A stretch of DNA of 64,000 bases from Liopterus haemorrhoidalis (lineage: Eukaryota > Arthropoda > Insecta > Coleoptera > Dytiscidae), in NCBI GenBank assembly GCA_963971575.1, contig OZ020611.1:180236071-180300070 (forward strand), written 5' to 3'. Positions within the stretch are counted from its first letter, which is position 1. Each line of letters opens with the position of its first letter. Shown in pieces: positions 11,873 through 23,884 of this stretch. A model generated the notes under the pieces. The model saw only the letters and a list, made by a program, of their open reading frames with translations, made no database searches and was not told the DNA's origin. Both the position numbers and the translations under genes were made by a program.

Positions 11873-12023
11873 GTGAAGTTAGCAGTCCACTGAAAGCACT
11901 AACGAAAATTCGTTGGCCATCCGTTAGTGCTTCGTTAGTGCCTGTTAGTGCTTCATAAAAAATCGTATCCACCCTAACCGTTTTCGAAAAAAAAAGCAAT
12001 TCAAATTGGACTGCTAACTTCAC
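11873..12023. mobile_element. palindromic element (MITE-like), founder of tandem array
   Basis: A 151-bp unit that begins GTGAAGTTAGCAGTCCA and ends with its exact complement TGGACTGCTAACTTCAC. The interior carries GCACTAACG and CGTTAGTGC motifs in both orientations. The left half is the same sequence that is repeated head to tail in the following array, but only this first unit keeps the right inverted end. Confidence 0.75.
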
Positions 12024-13138
12024 GCTTCGTTGGAAGCACTAACGAAAATTCGTCGGCCATCCGTTAGTGCCTCGTTAATGCATGTTAGTGCTTTATTAAA
12101 ATTTGTAGCCACCATAACCGTTTTTGAGAAATTGAACTTTCAAAAATCGACCGTGAAGTTAGCAGTCCACTGAAAGCACTAACGAAAATTCGTCGGCCAT
12201 CCGTTAGTACCTGTTAGTGCTTCATTAAAATTTGTAGCCACCCTAATCTTTTTTGAGAAATTGAGCATTCAAAAAAATAAGCGTGAAGTTAGCAGTCCAC
12301 TGAAAGCACTAACGAAAATTCGTCGGCCATCCGTTAATGCCTCGTTAGTGCCTGTTAGTGCTTCATTAAAATTTTTAGCCACCCTAACCGTTTTTGAGAA
12401 ATTGAGCTTTCAAAAAATCGATCGTGAAGTTAGCAGTCCACTGAAAGCACTAACGAAAATTCGTCGGCTATCCGTTAGTGCCTCGTTAGTGCCTGGTAGT
12501 GCATCATTAAAATTTGTAGCCACCCTAACCGTTTTTGAGAAATTGAGCTTTCAAAAAATCGACCGTGAAGTTAGCAGTCCTCTGAAAGCACTAACGAAAA
12601 TTCGTCGGCCATCCGTTAGTGCCTCGTTAGTGCCTGTTAGTGCTTCATTAAAATTGGAAGCCACCCTAACCGTTTTTGAGATATTGAGCATTCAAACAAA
12701 GAAGCGTGAAGTTAGCAGTCCACTGAAAGCACTAACGAAAATTCGTCGGCCATCCGTTAGTGCCTCGTTAGTGCCTGTTAATGCTTCATTAAAATTTGTA
12801 GCCACCCTAACCGTTTTTGAGAAATTGAGCATTAAAAAAAATTAACGTGTAGTTTGCAGGTCATGAAGAGCACTAATGAAAATTCATTGGCCAACCGTTA
12901 GTGCCTCGGTAGTGCCTGTTTGTGCTTCATTAAAATCGGAATCCATCCTAAGTGTTTTTGAGAAATTGAGCATTCAAAAAAATAAGCATTAAGTTAGCAG
13001 GACACAGAAAGCACTAACGAAAATTCGTCGGTCATCCGTTAGTGCCTCGTTAGTACCTGTTAGTGCTTCATTAAAATTGGAATCCACCCAACAGGTTTTT
13101 TAGAATTTGAGCTTTCAAAAAAATAAGCGTGAAGTTAG
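11873..13138 (+). repeat. tandem array of ~141-bp units
   Basis: Head-to-tail units start with GTGAAGTTAGCAGTCC at about 11873, 12153, 12283, 12424, 12565, 12706, 12847, 12987 and 13129. An irregular unit lies near 12024. The dominant period is 141 bp. Because 141 is divisible by three and the consensus lacks a stop in one frame, an artificial frame stays open from 12261 to 12845; it has a tRNA-free, repeat-only composition and I do not regard it as a gene. Later units are more diverged, so the 12.28-12.85 kb block is probably the youngest. Confidence 0.92.
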
Positions 13139-13337
13139 ATGGTGATTGAAATACTATATTTTTCTATAAATGGGGGTAGATTTATCTAAGATATATTAAT
13201 TTATTTATTTTACATTGGCCTATTTCTGCAACGAAGCTAATCGCCCATGCCAGGGGGCGAACTCCTACACCTGGATGAGGGGTGAATGATTATGAAATGA
13301 GAGTAATGTATATATTATTCTCGTCCGAATAATATCA

Positions 13338-13427
13338 CCAACGGAGAATCGAACTACCGACTGCACAATCCAGACTGTTTTCACCAGTCCAAACTGCACG
13401 ACTTAATGCGCTCGACCACTCCATTGG
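13338..13427 (-). other. tRNA-like sequence with long variable region
   Basis: The minus strand starts CCAATGG and ends CCGTTGG, pairing over seven positions with one G-U. A-box-like GTGGTCGAGCGCATTAAG and B-box-like AGTTCGATTCTCC lie between. The length (~90 nt) and the extra stem material resemble class II tRNAs (Ser/Leu type), but the T arm does not fold cleanly. It is probably the head of a SINE or a pseudogene. Confidence 0.45.
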
Positions 13428-13749
13428 CATCTAAGATATGTTAAATCCCAAGATATTTGAGAATAATTTTTACTACAATTTTACGCCTTCACATATATTG
13501 TATTTTCAACCCTACCTAATTAATGTAGGGCGAACTTGCAAATTAACTTCGATGACAGAATAAGCACCTAGAATTATCTGATAAGTTGAAAAATGTATGA
13601 AAACAACTTATTAATTACATCACAAGTAAAATTAGAAGAAGTCAATGTAATCTGTATAAAAAAATCGTCTAAATCGTCTAATGTAAATAAGCAAATTTTT
13701 AAAGACTTTTGTGTGAAATTTTATTTAAATCTTTTTTTTAATTAATTTA

Positions 13750-13882
13750 GTTTTTTAATGGCGTTTGCTACTTTGGTAATTAGCCAGGACAATTCTTAAT
13801 TTTTGATAATTCCATGCCTGAACGAGATTCAAACCCGGGATCTTAGCAACGCAAGGCAGCTGTGTTACCACTACGGCTATTA
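13750..13882 (-). repeat. tRNA-headed repeat, family T
   Basis: On the minus strand: A-box-like TAGCCGTAGTGGTAAC, B box CCCGGGTTTGAATCTC, then GTTCAGGCATGG and a tail with TAATTACCAAAGTAGC. The same head plus tail recurs at 48601-48737, and a related head occurs twice at 58.4-58.9 kb. Confidence 0.65.
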
Positions 13883-14039
13883 CAATCTTAAAAAGACGGC
13901 AACAAAATTTGTAGATTATTTGAAGAAAACGTTTTGAGTCAAACTCGTCTTTTAAGTAACTCGGATATTTTCCAGATTATAGAAATTAAATAAAAATGAT
14001 CGGATAAAGCCAATATATTTCTAAAACCAAGAAAATTGA

Positions 14040-14320
14040 ACTAATCCGTACCAATCGACGATCAGCTGATAGAGATGTTGCAGGAGAAGCAATAATATCA
14101 TACAGAGTCTTGTAAAGATATTTTGACTAAACACTATAATCACGATAACGCTCCAGCTCATCCTTCCCTTATAGTATGGCAATTTTTGACGAAAAACAAA
14201 GTATCATACTCGATACTTGACTCTTTTTGGGACTTTTTTGTTCCCAAAACTGACGAGTTTCAGAGCTAGTTTGTGAACCAAATTGACGGACGTCGTTTTC
14301 AAACGTAAGTTTCAAGTTTA
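14040..14320 (+). pseudogene. mariner/Tc1-type transposase fragment
   Basis: Around 14142-14300 the plus strand reads HDNAPAHPSLIVWQFLTKNK and then a degraded stretch with FWDFFVPKTDEF and IDGRRF. This corresponds to the second catalytic aspartate region, the third aspartate region and the block after it in a mariner-type transposase. The PYSPDLAP segment is garbled. Both ends are lost, and the right side is joined to a family C copy. Confidence 0.5.
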
Positions 14321-14324
14321 CAGA

Positions 14325-14993
14325 AATAAAAAATCTGCTTTGGCCACCACAGGACCGACCGCCTTCATAAAGTACTTGTATAAAATACATTCTAGCAGCA
14401 GAGTAGAAATAACTTAGCCTAATATTTTCTAACAGAGATATTTTTTATCATGACCATGGAAACGTTACATACATGTATGAAAAAATTGAGACTTGAAAAA
14501 TTTCGAAAAATTTTTCAAAATTTTTTGATTTATCAAAAAATGTCTCAAATAAAAGTTGTTAGTTATTTCTTTTATAGCAACTTTTGTTAAATAAATTTTT
14601 TCGAAATATTTTCTGTTGCTAAATTTTCGCAAAAATCTTAAAATCGACACGAGTAAACTCCCATTTCTAGTCAACCGATTATTAGCAAAAGTTGCTCAAC
14701 TCGTGCCATTGATGTCAAATGCTTAAATATGCAGTTTCATGAAAATCCTTTTAGCCGAATTTGCTCTACACGTGTACACAGACAGACAGACAGACAGACG
14801 GACGGACGGACGGACATACGGACGGACGGACGGACGGACAGACGGACAGACGGACAGATGGACAGACAGATCGACAGACATCATGCCAAAAATAGTCAAA
14901 ACGTTATGTAGGGACCTCAATTCGTGGAGATCCATCGAAATCTCGAAATGTCAAAATCGGTATGATCACAATACCTCCCTTATATATGTTGGT
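14325..14993 (+). mobile_element. family C repeat, 5'-truncated copy
   Basis: Closely matches 7715-8375 of the other copy, from GGCCACCACAGGACCGACCG through the GACA/GACG tract (14775-14877) to CTTATATATGTTGG. The left third with the (GT)n tract is missing, replaced by the mariner fragment. Confidence 0.85.
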
Positions 14994-15088
14994 AAAAAGG
15001 CGCTGGTAATGATGTGTAGTCGCAAAAGGGCAGTATTTAAATGTAAAAAATAATTATAAAAAAGCTAGGCCGCGATTTTTTATTATTA

Positions 15089-15850
15089 TTTTTTAGGGTT
15101 TTGTAGCTATGGTCATACCTATAAAACCTTTAACCTGCAAAATCTTTAACCTACAAAAAGGTATGACCAAAGAACCATTCTAATGTCACTCTTGTGACTG
15201 TATATCTGCTTGTCTGTCTGCCTGTGTATCAGTCTGTTCGGGAGAAATTGTAACCCAAAGGCTGAACAGAGAAAGATGAAATTTAATAATTTTCTACAAC
15301 TCATTGATAATGACATTCAGAAAAATGCGTAGCGGGAAAAAAATAAACAAATATATATTTAACGGAAAATAAAATAGTTTTTTAAAATTTTCAGTGGGGT
15401 ATCACATGAAGCTTTTTCATGAATAGGTAATCCAACATAATTTTATTTTTCAAAAATCAAATATTTTTATCGAATTTTCACTAAAAATGTGTAATTTTTT
15501 TTTTGCTCCCCACACTCTTTTCCAAAGGGATTGGTCTAAAAATCTCAATAATGTATGTTCATGGGAACCGGAATAGTTCAACAGGAATTTTTGATTAGAT
15601 TATAATTATGAAATATGTCGTTTTTGATCTAATAATTATTTCGGAAGTTATCGATTTTTTAACTTACTGACTGCAGCACTGCATATATATAGCTGCAACT
15701 ACGGTTCTCAAATACATGGCCTTAAATGGAAGAAACTGCCTCATTCTTGAAAAGTTATCGAAATTTATGATTTTTACTATGTATTCACAATTTGGTTTCA
15801 TTTACTAAATGCCTACAAACCCTGAAATATGTGAAAATTCACACATAATT
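15089..15850 (+). mobile_element. family A repeat, diverged copy 7
   Basis: Starts TTTTAGGGTTTTGTAGCTAT and ends TGTGAAAATTCACACA. The GTCT tract has decayed to a few units near 15205-15235. The block AACAGGAATTTTTGATTAGA is kept. The region where other copies hold the tRNA-like segment is deleted. This is the oldest-looking of the recognisable copies. Confidence 0.75.
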
Positions 15851-16700
15851 TGTTTTTTATCTATCCTCATCTATTTAACATAATCACAAATGTGTTATCT
15901 ACTCATTGTCTTCGTGACAGCTGAACTTAAATTTTAAAAAAGAAACAAAATATGAATGACAGCGAAACCTGCATAGTTCCGGGATTGTAATCTGCATAGT
16001 GCTAGAATCTTGATAGTTTGTACCCTAATATCTCGTACATCCGCGTCATACCAGTCAGAATATTGTTAGTAACTTTTGCAAGAATCCAAATAATTTAATA
16101 TTTAATAGCAACGTATTCCGATGAGTTGGTAAATGTTGCCTACTCATCATGTCACGTTGAAGACAGACATTTCTCTAAATATCTCTTGTCACTTCACCTC
16201 AAGCTCAACCTCATATCTAAGTTGAAGCATCCACATTGTGTCAAACATATGTCTTCCATAACATTCCCACTTAAAGCTGGTGCTTAGCTCGTAAAACTGG
16301 GCATGATGCTTCATGCTGAAAGCAGCACATTTTTAATTAGTTTCATTAAATATAATCAGTTTCGGGGTATTATTTAAATATTGCTTAATTACACTATTGT
16401 TTTAATTAATCGTAGGTGGTTGTCAGGAAGTATGTGTTTAGAATGATTAATAGATTGTAACTGTCATTTGTTACTAAAAAGCAAGGCAGTAATTATTTCC
16501 CTAGTATTTTAATAATATTTGCTAAAAAATGTTAATTTTGTATTTTTGTCACACTCAAATATTCAAATATCTGGATAATATAATGGAACTATTAATTTTA
16601 ATGGGAATTGCATAGACATATTAAAAACATCTTTGCGAATTTATGTATTAATTTTTATTTCAATGAAAATGAAAGATCTGTTTGCAGCTAGTAGAAATAT
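15851..16700. other. no recognisable gene
   Basis: AT-rich sequence with no reading frame, repeat or RNA that I can support. Confidence 0.5.
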
Positions 16701-16707
16701 CATTGTG

Positions 16708-17113
16708 TATAGGGTGTCAAACTCATTTCAGCCCCGGGCCATTTTTCTAACAAGTAAAATTCACGCGGGCCGCATGATATGTATTTATATTATTACTCAT
16801 TCTGTTTTTCATTTTCCACCATTTATCTGAATATTTATTTGAAGGAAGTACAGAAATAACATTTAAATAATAACAATTAATTTTTGCCAAAATATTTTCT
16901 TTTTTATTTGTCGAACAACAAAACAAAAACGGGTCGAAATCAGCGTACTGGTGCTGTACAGAGTACACAGTATAGAAAAGTGTTATTAGAAAGCAAATCT
17001 AAGCACATAAATGTTACTATATGTAGGACATAAAGCATACAAATTTATTATAGTATAAGAAGTCGTTGAGGACCGAAAAAATGCAAGATTTGGGCCGTCA
17101 GTTTGATACCACT
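16708..17113. mobile_element. hAT-like element with GGGCC-rich inverted ends
   Basis: The left end is AGGGTGTCAAACTCATTTCA followed by GCCCCGGGCC. The right end is GGGCCGTCAGTTTGATACCACTG, so TGTCAAACT/AGTTTGATA are inverted. This 'GTGTCAAACTC...GGGCC' pattern is one I associate with widespread hAT-derived elements. I could not settle the target duplication. No coding is visible inside. Confidence 0.55.
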
Positions 17114-19045
17114 GGTATATAGTATACTTAGTTTTGCCATAAATAGTGTTCAGGAGCGTACCCGGGAATTTTTTTGGGGGGGGAGGCTCAAAAGACGAAA
17201 TTGTTTTATAGGAAAGAAATTGGGAAAGTATTCGGAAATAAGTGCTACTCAAATACAATTAATTTTTTTGTCCAGTTATTTTTCAAATTGCAAGTGTTGA
17301 CTTAATAAAAAAGATCCTCACGTCCACAATACAAGTGATGACTTAAAAACAAGTTCCTTACTTCTAGCATACAAGTTATGAACATAATGAGATATTGGGC
17401 CACTTGTATTTTGACAAAAAAAAAAAAACACATATAAACCGCATGTTTTTGGAACTCTTGGAGGGGCTCAACCTGTGAGCGCCTGAGGCCAAAGTTTTAG
17501 GGCTTTACCAAAATAATAGAAACGAGGTTTTTTATTATGCCTTTGAATTTATTCAATTTGATGCTGTTATTATAAAATTTACTTCGAACTGCTATTTCAA
17601 TATTATTTTTATAAATATTTCCTTTGCTTACACTGAATCACATTATATCATTTATGCTGCTCTCTGGTGATTAAATACCAAAGGCATTACATTTTAACAT
17701 TTTTATAGTTAAAGGCGCCTTTTAATTTCAAATTTCTCCAGGTAACAACTGTCCAAAAGTACACCAGTCTCCCCTAACTGTACACAATTGCTTGATTCTG
17801 CGTGTACTCTAACGTTACAAGTCAATATTAGGGTGCGTACAGAGTCTACCAATTACCTATAGGTACCCTTATCACCTTATGTTTACAAGTACTATAACAT
17901 AACATTAAATCTGAAAACTAATTCGTACAAAAATGTGCATACCAGATTATTGTTAATACAAATGACTTGGACGCCGGCAGGTCGACGAAAAATTCTGTGT
18001 TTGCGTATAGCAAATAGTAGTAATATGTAAGTTCATTTATTAGTAGTACTGGTTTGTAACAATAAGTCTAAGTTAAACGAAACTATCTCTGATAATAACA
18101 GATTGCAGACGAAAACGATTAACTATGGATTAGAAATTTGCTCTAAATTTGTGTGCGGGTTAATACAAACAAAGATGTCTTGCACAAGTGGAAAGCTAAC
18201 ACACTATTCAGCCAGGCTTCGTATTCAAAGACACTGGGCAAATTCGTTTGCTTAATCGGACCGGGATAAATAATCAAATTATTTGATTAGACGAGTTATT
18301 TGATAGATTCTAGAGGGCTTTGCAACGTACCAACACCAAAGACAACTTTGATAGTCCTTTGCAATACGTAATATTGTTTGTATTCTCTATCACTGATCTA
18401 TTCGTTAGTGAATAATTAATTGAAATTTGATGAAAAATTACTGAAACATAATTGGGCACATATTTTCACATAGATGAATCACAGTTTTATATTTTTCTTA
18501 GTTTATGCTTATTAATGCCTGCAATATTTGAATCAGAAAAGTAATTTATCGGCAAAAAATTTAAACAAATATGAACGATAATATAAGGTAACGAGTACAA
18601 ATATCTAGAACCATTTTTAAGGCCATAAAAAACAGCACAATGTTTTATGGTGTGGAATATAACAAATAAACAAATGAAATAAGAAAAAAATGCTAGCCAC
18701 TGAGACGAGCAGCCAGAATCAAGGTTTAAATTTAAAAAAAAATAATAATAATAAATAATAATACAAGAATGAAAAAAAAGTTATGTTATGGTCAGGCTCT
18801 ATTAAAAGGGGTCATAACTGCTCATAATTTTTAAAGGTTGGCGTGCTTCAAAAACATCGGTTTAGCATTTCAAATTCTAAAAAGTCCTGGGTATGATCAT
18901 GTCCTGCTAATTACCGAAGTAAGGATTCCTATATATTAATTAATTTAACTTAGGGTATCAAATAAATGCTCTTAATGTATAATGGCTACGTCAAATCCAC
19001 GACAACACTTTGCTATTAAAAGAAAAATACTTCACAAATTTCTAC
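17114..19045. other. no recognisable gene
   Basis: AT-rich. The segment near 17150-17190 (GGAGCGTACCCGGG followed by a G-run) and the GGAGGGGCTCAACC segment near 17460 look like the two ends of an old non-autonomous element, but I cannot prove it. Nothing else supportable. Confidence 0.4.
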
Positions 19046-19092
19046 GAGGCCTTTTAATCATGAACGCCAATTGTTCATGATTAAAAGACCTC
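19046..19092. other. long near-perfect hairpin
   Basis: Two 20-base arms, GAGGCCTTTTAATCATGAAC and GTTCATGATTAAAAGACCTC, pair with a single mismatch around the 7-base loop GCCAATT. It is much more perfect than its surroundings, which suggests a recent snap-back duplication. A small-RNA hairpin is possible but nothing else supports that. Confidence 0.85.
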
Positions 19093-19139
19093 TTTAGGAT
19101 GTACCTAATTCTGGATTCGAATATTTTGCCACAAATAGC

Positions 19140-20110
19140 AGATAATTATAGGCAGAATATTATGAAGTCTATATTTGCGTTTATTGCTTAAAAGTGTGGG
19201 AAGCTCTACACCTGTTCGTTCATACTGTTATTCCGTTTGTCGTTAGATTGCGCCATGTACTTGGACAGGAGAGTTTTTCTTCCCTGAGCAGATTATATAA
19301 CTTGAGATTATTTTTAGCCTGTCTTTATAGCGCTGCGTGGGAGCTCCACACCTATGCAGCCTCCTTCCAACTCTGAGTACAGTAATCTTTTGTGTAACCT
19401 AGTATTTGGCATTTCTATCACATATCCAACTCACCGCAACTGAATTTGACGCAGAATGGTCTCAATACTGACGATATCAGCTTTAGCCAAAACTTCTGTA
19501 TTCAGCACATTATCTTGCCAGAAGGCTTTAAATATCGTCCTAAGGCATCTTTGCTGAAATCTTTCTAGAGTTTTAATATGTCATTATAGAGCCTTTTACA
19601 TAATTATCTTTGTTTTAAGCTATAAATGTCGACAGCTCTATATAAATGTTCCTCACTTCATCATCAAACGAACTGTTGCAGGATAATATGCTACCTAGGT
19701 ATTTTAAGGTTTTACTGACGTTACATGAATTACGTCTTTTCCATTTATGTTGAAAATGTGAGGGCTGTTGCTATGATTATTATATGACAGAGTTTCTTCT
19801 AAATTAATATTTAAGCCAAAGTTTGTAGCTGTTGGTGCGAACAGATTTATTGCAGCCTGCAATCCAGCTGTTATTGAGTAAATGAGTACACAATCATTTG
19901 CATATAAAAGTTTGTTTACTGACCCCTAGAGAGTCTTGCGTTTTGAATTGAAACGGGAGAGGTTCGCCAAACCACCATCAAAACGGAATCGTATGTTAAC
20001 TTCTCCACTGAGTAGCTATCTTGCAACGAAGGCTAGGTCATCAGTCTATTAGGACGAAATCCACATTGATATTCAGTTAGCTGTTTTTCAAATAATAATA
20101 GTAATAATCT
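19140..20110 (-). pseudogene. LINE reverse transcriptase relic
   Basis: Minus-strand fragments in the expected order: CGFRPNR near 20060-20080, then LLYANDCVLIHS (YADD position altered to YAND) near 19880-19910, PLKYLGSI near 19690-19710, then C-terminal pieces including YYSELEGGCIGV near 19350. Numerous stops and shifts are present, and motif A and B regions are lost. The 3' flank, 19140-19260, is a non-coding block shared with 42108-42230, so it is probably the 3' untranslated part of this LINE lineage. Confidence 0.7.
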
Positions 20111-20249
20111 TTCTTCATGCAAGGTAGTGTTAATATACTTAATTCTGTAAATTTCAGCCTGCACTCTGATCTATATCCTAAATTACTCATAATGCGGATA
20201 GTTCTATATTGTAAGGAAAACAGCCGACTTGTATGCGATGAACGGCCCC

Positions 20250-20780
20250 ATATTAAAAGGGCATAGCAAAAATGGGATTGGAAGCAGGCAAAATAGTAAA
20301 ATTTCGAAATGGAATCTGGATGTCCCAGGTTAGCTTACTGTCAATCTTTAGTCCTAGGAAGGTCACCGATTCTGAGTTATTTATTTCAAGGAGGCTTTTA
20401 GTAGAGATAATCAGTGTTGGGTCTTATTATCATTAATCGCTACTTTGTTGGCTGTAAACCAATTACAGTAGGTGGATAAGGCAAAGTTTCTTCCATCTAT
20501 GAGTGACGTCATAACGTCATAGTTCCATAGATCTATTGGATTGCAAGGCCGTTGTATGGTCGGCAAAAAGAATGGTTTGTAGATTAGTTTTGATATTGGG
20601 TAGATCTTTAACGTATACAAGAAATAAAATAGGGCCCAAAATGGACCCTTGTGGATCTCCATATTTTATTTCTGGCATCTTTGATGTTTCATTTTTAGAA
20701 AATACAAACTGCCTACTATTGGATAAATAAGACCCTGTAGAAATACGGAACTTAATCTGCTCACTAATATTTTAGATCAA
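20250..20780 (-). pseudogene. LINE reverse transcriptase relic, second lineage
   Basis: Minus strand reads RQFVFSKNETSKMPEIKYGD, then PQGSILGPILFLVYVKDLPN (motif B), ILFADH (motif C, FADD altered to FADH), then stops, then NWFTANKVAINDNKTQ, which follows the active site in jockey-like and related elements. The sequence differs in type from the neighbouring relic at 19.1-20.1 kb, so two LINE lineages have decayed side by side. Confidence 0.8.
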
Positions 20781-22222
20781 ATCTTACCGGCAACATAGAG
20801 GATAATAATTTCCCGGTAATTTCTGCAAGTCGTTTTATTCCCTCTATTTTTCTAGATGTTTGGCATCGTTGAAGGCTTTAGCAATCTCTTCAATTGCCCA
20901 AATTTTAACGACCAACTTATGAACTGCTGATAAAGTGCCGGAATACTTCAATAGCACTGTTTTCAATATCAATATTTATGTATGTACAAATGAAATATTG
21001 TTTCCAAAAAAATGTTGTTTTGATCAATCGCGACTACAACAATTACAGCAGAAATTATTGTCCACCAGTGAAACTTTGAAATAGGTGAAAATTCACACTT
21101 TACTTCCATAACAGGACATAACTAAAACGATTTGGTATTAAAATTCAAGAATAAATTAAAAGAAAACTTTTACCCTACGATTTTATCTAGGTACCTGCTG
21201 TGTCCACAAAAGTAACGTTTAGTTTTCAATGGCCACAAAAATAACAATAGGATCCGTATCAATATAACTTCACAAGAATATTTTTATGCAAATAAAGCGT
21301 ATATGTAAATTTGACAATTGCCCCATTTTCAACCCTCTGTTTCACAAATAGCGAATGTTTATTTACGGAGACTAAGAATAAGCCACTGTACAAGCTTGAA
21401 CACACATCTATTTAGTTGTAAATTCCCTTTGCTAATAAAAATATTTAGATAAAAGATGAAAACAAGAGAGCAGACGTGGATAGCGTAGCGGGAGAGGCGA
21501 GTGATGGCTGACGGCTGACGGCATAGCAGACGTGTATCGTATTCCCTACGGCACACAGATCGAAATCCTTGGATCTTGCCGATAAATCGAAAAACGAAGT
21601 AAATGACAAAAATCCACCAACACCAATGTCAGCCAATACGTAAACAAGAGCTGTTATCCTCTTTCAAAGCTCTTGTATTTGAAGGAATAAAAGCATAATT
21701 GCGACAATTTGTTCTATTATGATTGCTTGGAATTTATATAACTTTACAATAGTAAGTTTTTGTTTCAATTAAAGTTGAAGGGTTATGTTACAATCTATTA
21801 TAATGTACAGATATAATATATCAATGTCACCAAATTTTGAAACTATTTGTTCAGTTGTGTGCGAAGTGGCACTGTTAAACCACATGTTGTGATAATGATG
21901 ATTTTATTTGGAGAAATAAACCACTTATTTTTCAGGAGATGTTAGAGTTGTTTTGAAGTCCTATAATTTCTATGAGTGCTACGACGACACAGCTACTCTT
22001 CTAGCGGTGACTTATGTCAGCTAAATTTTGACGCTATAACAGTTAAAAGTGCACCTCGAAGCAATTTCATCCATGCTAATAACCCAAAGATGTCAAAGTT
22101 TGCGTTGTGATATTGTCGCAAATAAGCGATGCCAATTGAAAGTAAAACTTTTTCTTATACTTATATCATACTTGCATTTTTCAAGGAGGCCAAAGGATTA
22201 TATTACAACCTGCTTAAGGAAG
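20781..22222. other. no recognisable gene
   Basis: AT-rich. A small piece near 21060-21110 (GAAATAGGTGAAAATTCACA) looks like a worn family A right end. No coding sequence is supportable. Confidence 0.45.
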
Positions 22223-22570
22223 GACATGCCGCGTATACAGATTAACGAAAAGCTTTTAATCAAGTAGACCATCAATTTTGTTAGCAAAATTAAAAGCTTA
22301 TGGTATCAGCGGTAACCTTCTTCAGTAGCTTGGGTCTTATTTTTATAGTCAAAAACAATTTGTCCAGACTTTTGGCTATACTTCTGAAGTAATATCTGTT
22401 ACCTGTGGTGTACCACAAGGTTCGCTTCTAGGGTCGATCTTATTCTCACTTTCTTTAACGATATTAGCTACACTGCAATAGCTGAACTGCAATCAGATCT
22501 GTGTATAATTGAAAGATGGTGTAAGGATAACTAGCCTAAATATTTCAATATGCAGGACAATTATTTTCTC
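22223..22570 (+). pseudogene. LINE reverse transcriptase fragment, plus strand
   Basis: Reads AAYTD, stop, RKAFNQVDHQ (motif A), then a shifted frame giving LKAYGISGNLLQ, then KQFVQTFGYTSEVISVTCGV and PQGSLLGSILFS (motif B), FFNDIS, and directly ELQSDLCIIERWCKDN. The YADD segment that should lie between the last two is deleted. This is a jockey-like pattern, and the opposite strand to the two LINE relics upstream. Confidence 0.85.
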
Positions 22571-22939
22571 ACGAAAATGTATTAAGACACCTGTTACTTA
22601 CTAAGTTAATGGCGCTAATTTTCATAATGGATCAGAAATGTAAGCTTGAAATAAACAAATGACACAGGGCTGGTTAAGACTATTGAAAATAACACGAATT
22701 TAGACCGACTGGACGTTATGTATAGACATAAAGTTAATAAGTTAATTAAAAATTTTGGAACACAACAACGTTTGCTATTTGAGTCTAACAAACCCCATCT
22801 AAATGACTAGAGTATATATTAAAAAACTAAATTAAACAATAAATAAAATCTTATATACATACACAATAGAAGAAACATTACACGGACAAATACAAATAAA
22901 TAGGATAAAAAGTCTTTTCGAAAAATTGAACTGACGCAT

Positions 22940-23052
22940 GGTGGTGGTAAGAGGCTGTAAATGGGCCAACTACCATCGAATCGATCACACAAAAAACAGT
23001 AAGTTCGATTCCCTCAGGAAGAGTATCAGCCTGTCAGTCAGGCTGATACTCT
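22940..23052 (+). other. tRNA-like segment followed by perfect hairpin
   Basis: A-box-like TGGTGGTAAGAGGC and B-box-like AGTTCGATTCCCTC lie about 55 bases apart. Immediately after, the 14-base arms AGAGTATCAGCCTG (23020-23033) and CAGGCTGATACTCT (23039-23052) pair perfectly around a 5-base loop. The hairpin may be a snap-back duplication of what was originally a single copy. Confidence 0.5.
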
Positions 23053-23884
23053 AGTAGGTAAAGCAGCAGACAAAATTAAGATCGTTGGGTTAGTGGTCAA
23101 CCTTTGAAACGGAAATGGTAACTGAAGAAGAAGAGCTATAAAAGCTAAGAGGTACAGGTCATGAACCTATATGAAAATGAATGGTAGAAAGTATTATATA
23201 CTATTTAAATGGAAAAATATTTCAATCACTCTTTTAATCAATGTTATAGTGCCAAGTAATATTAAACTGGTATTTACATTAGCTATGCAAGCCAAAGTAA
23301 ATATTCAATTCTAATTTTTTTGTCATTTTATTTAACAAAACTTAATTATTTTAAAATGTCTCGATAATTTACACACTCACTTAACCTGATAAATTGTACT
23401 GTATAAAGTTTGAATGTTCAGATATATTTTAGCAGGTGTCCTTTTTTAATAACTCCATATGTTTTTCTTTATTAATTGCTAACTCCAGGCGTTAAAAGGG
23501 TTCATATCCTTTCCGTAAAATAACTCCACATTAATTCTCCACAAATATGTTACAGACCTTTATTACACAAGAACCATAACAACATGTGCTTTTATTTATT
23601 TAAATGGTATGATAATTTGGAAGAAAAAGAGAATGTCATTTTCTAGATTGAAAGTAAACATTAAAATAATTTGAAGGCAGTCTATTATTTGGCTTGAAAA
23701 AATATAAAAAATTCAAATAAAAACTCACTTTTTTGCGTTTATAAATGATTAATTTCAAAGTGTGTAAAACGACATGTGTAGATTTTTTTTTAATTAAAAA
23801 TTTGTATATGAGTATGCTCAATGGGTAACTGACGCCACTATTAGCAAAGTATCTATAAGAAATTATCTTTAATTATCCTTTCAG

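Noticed and set aside
12261..12845. 194-codon open frame
   Set aside because: It is four rounds of the 141-bp tandem unit read in a stop-free frame. The period being a multiple of three explains it, and there is no protein-like variation pattern.
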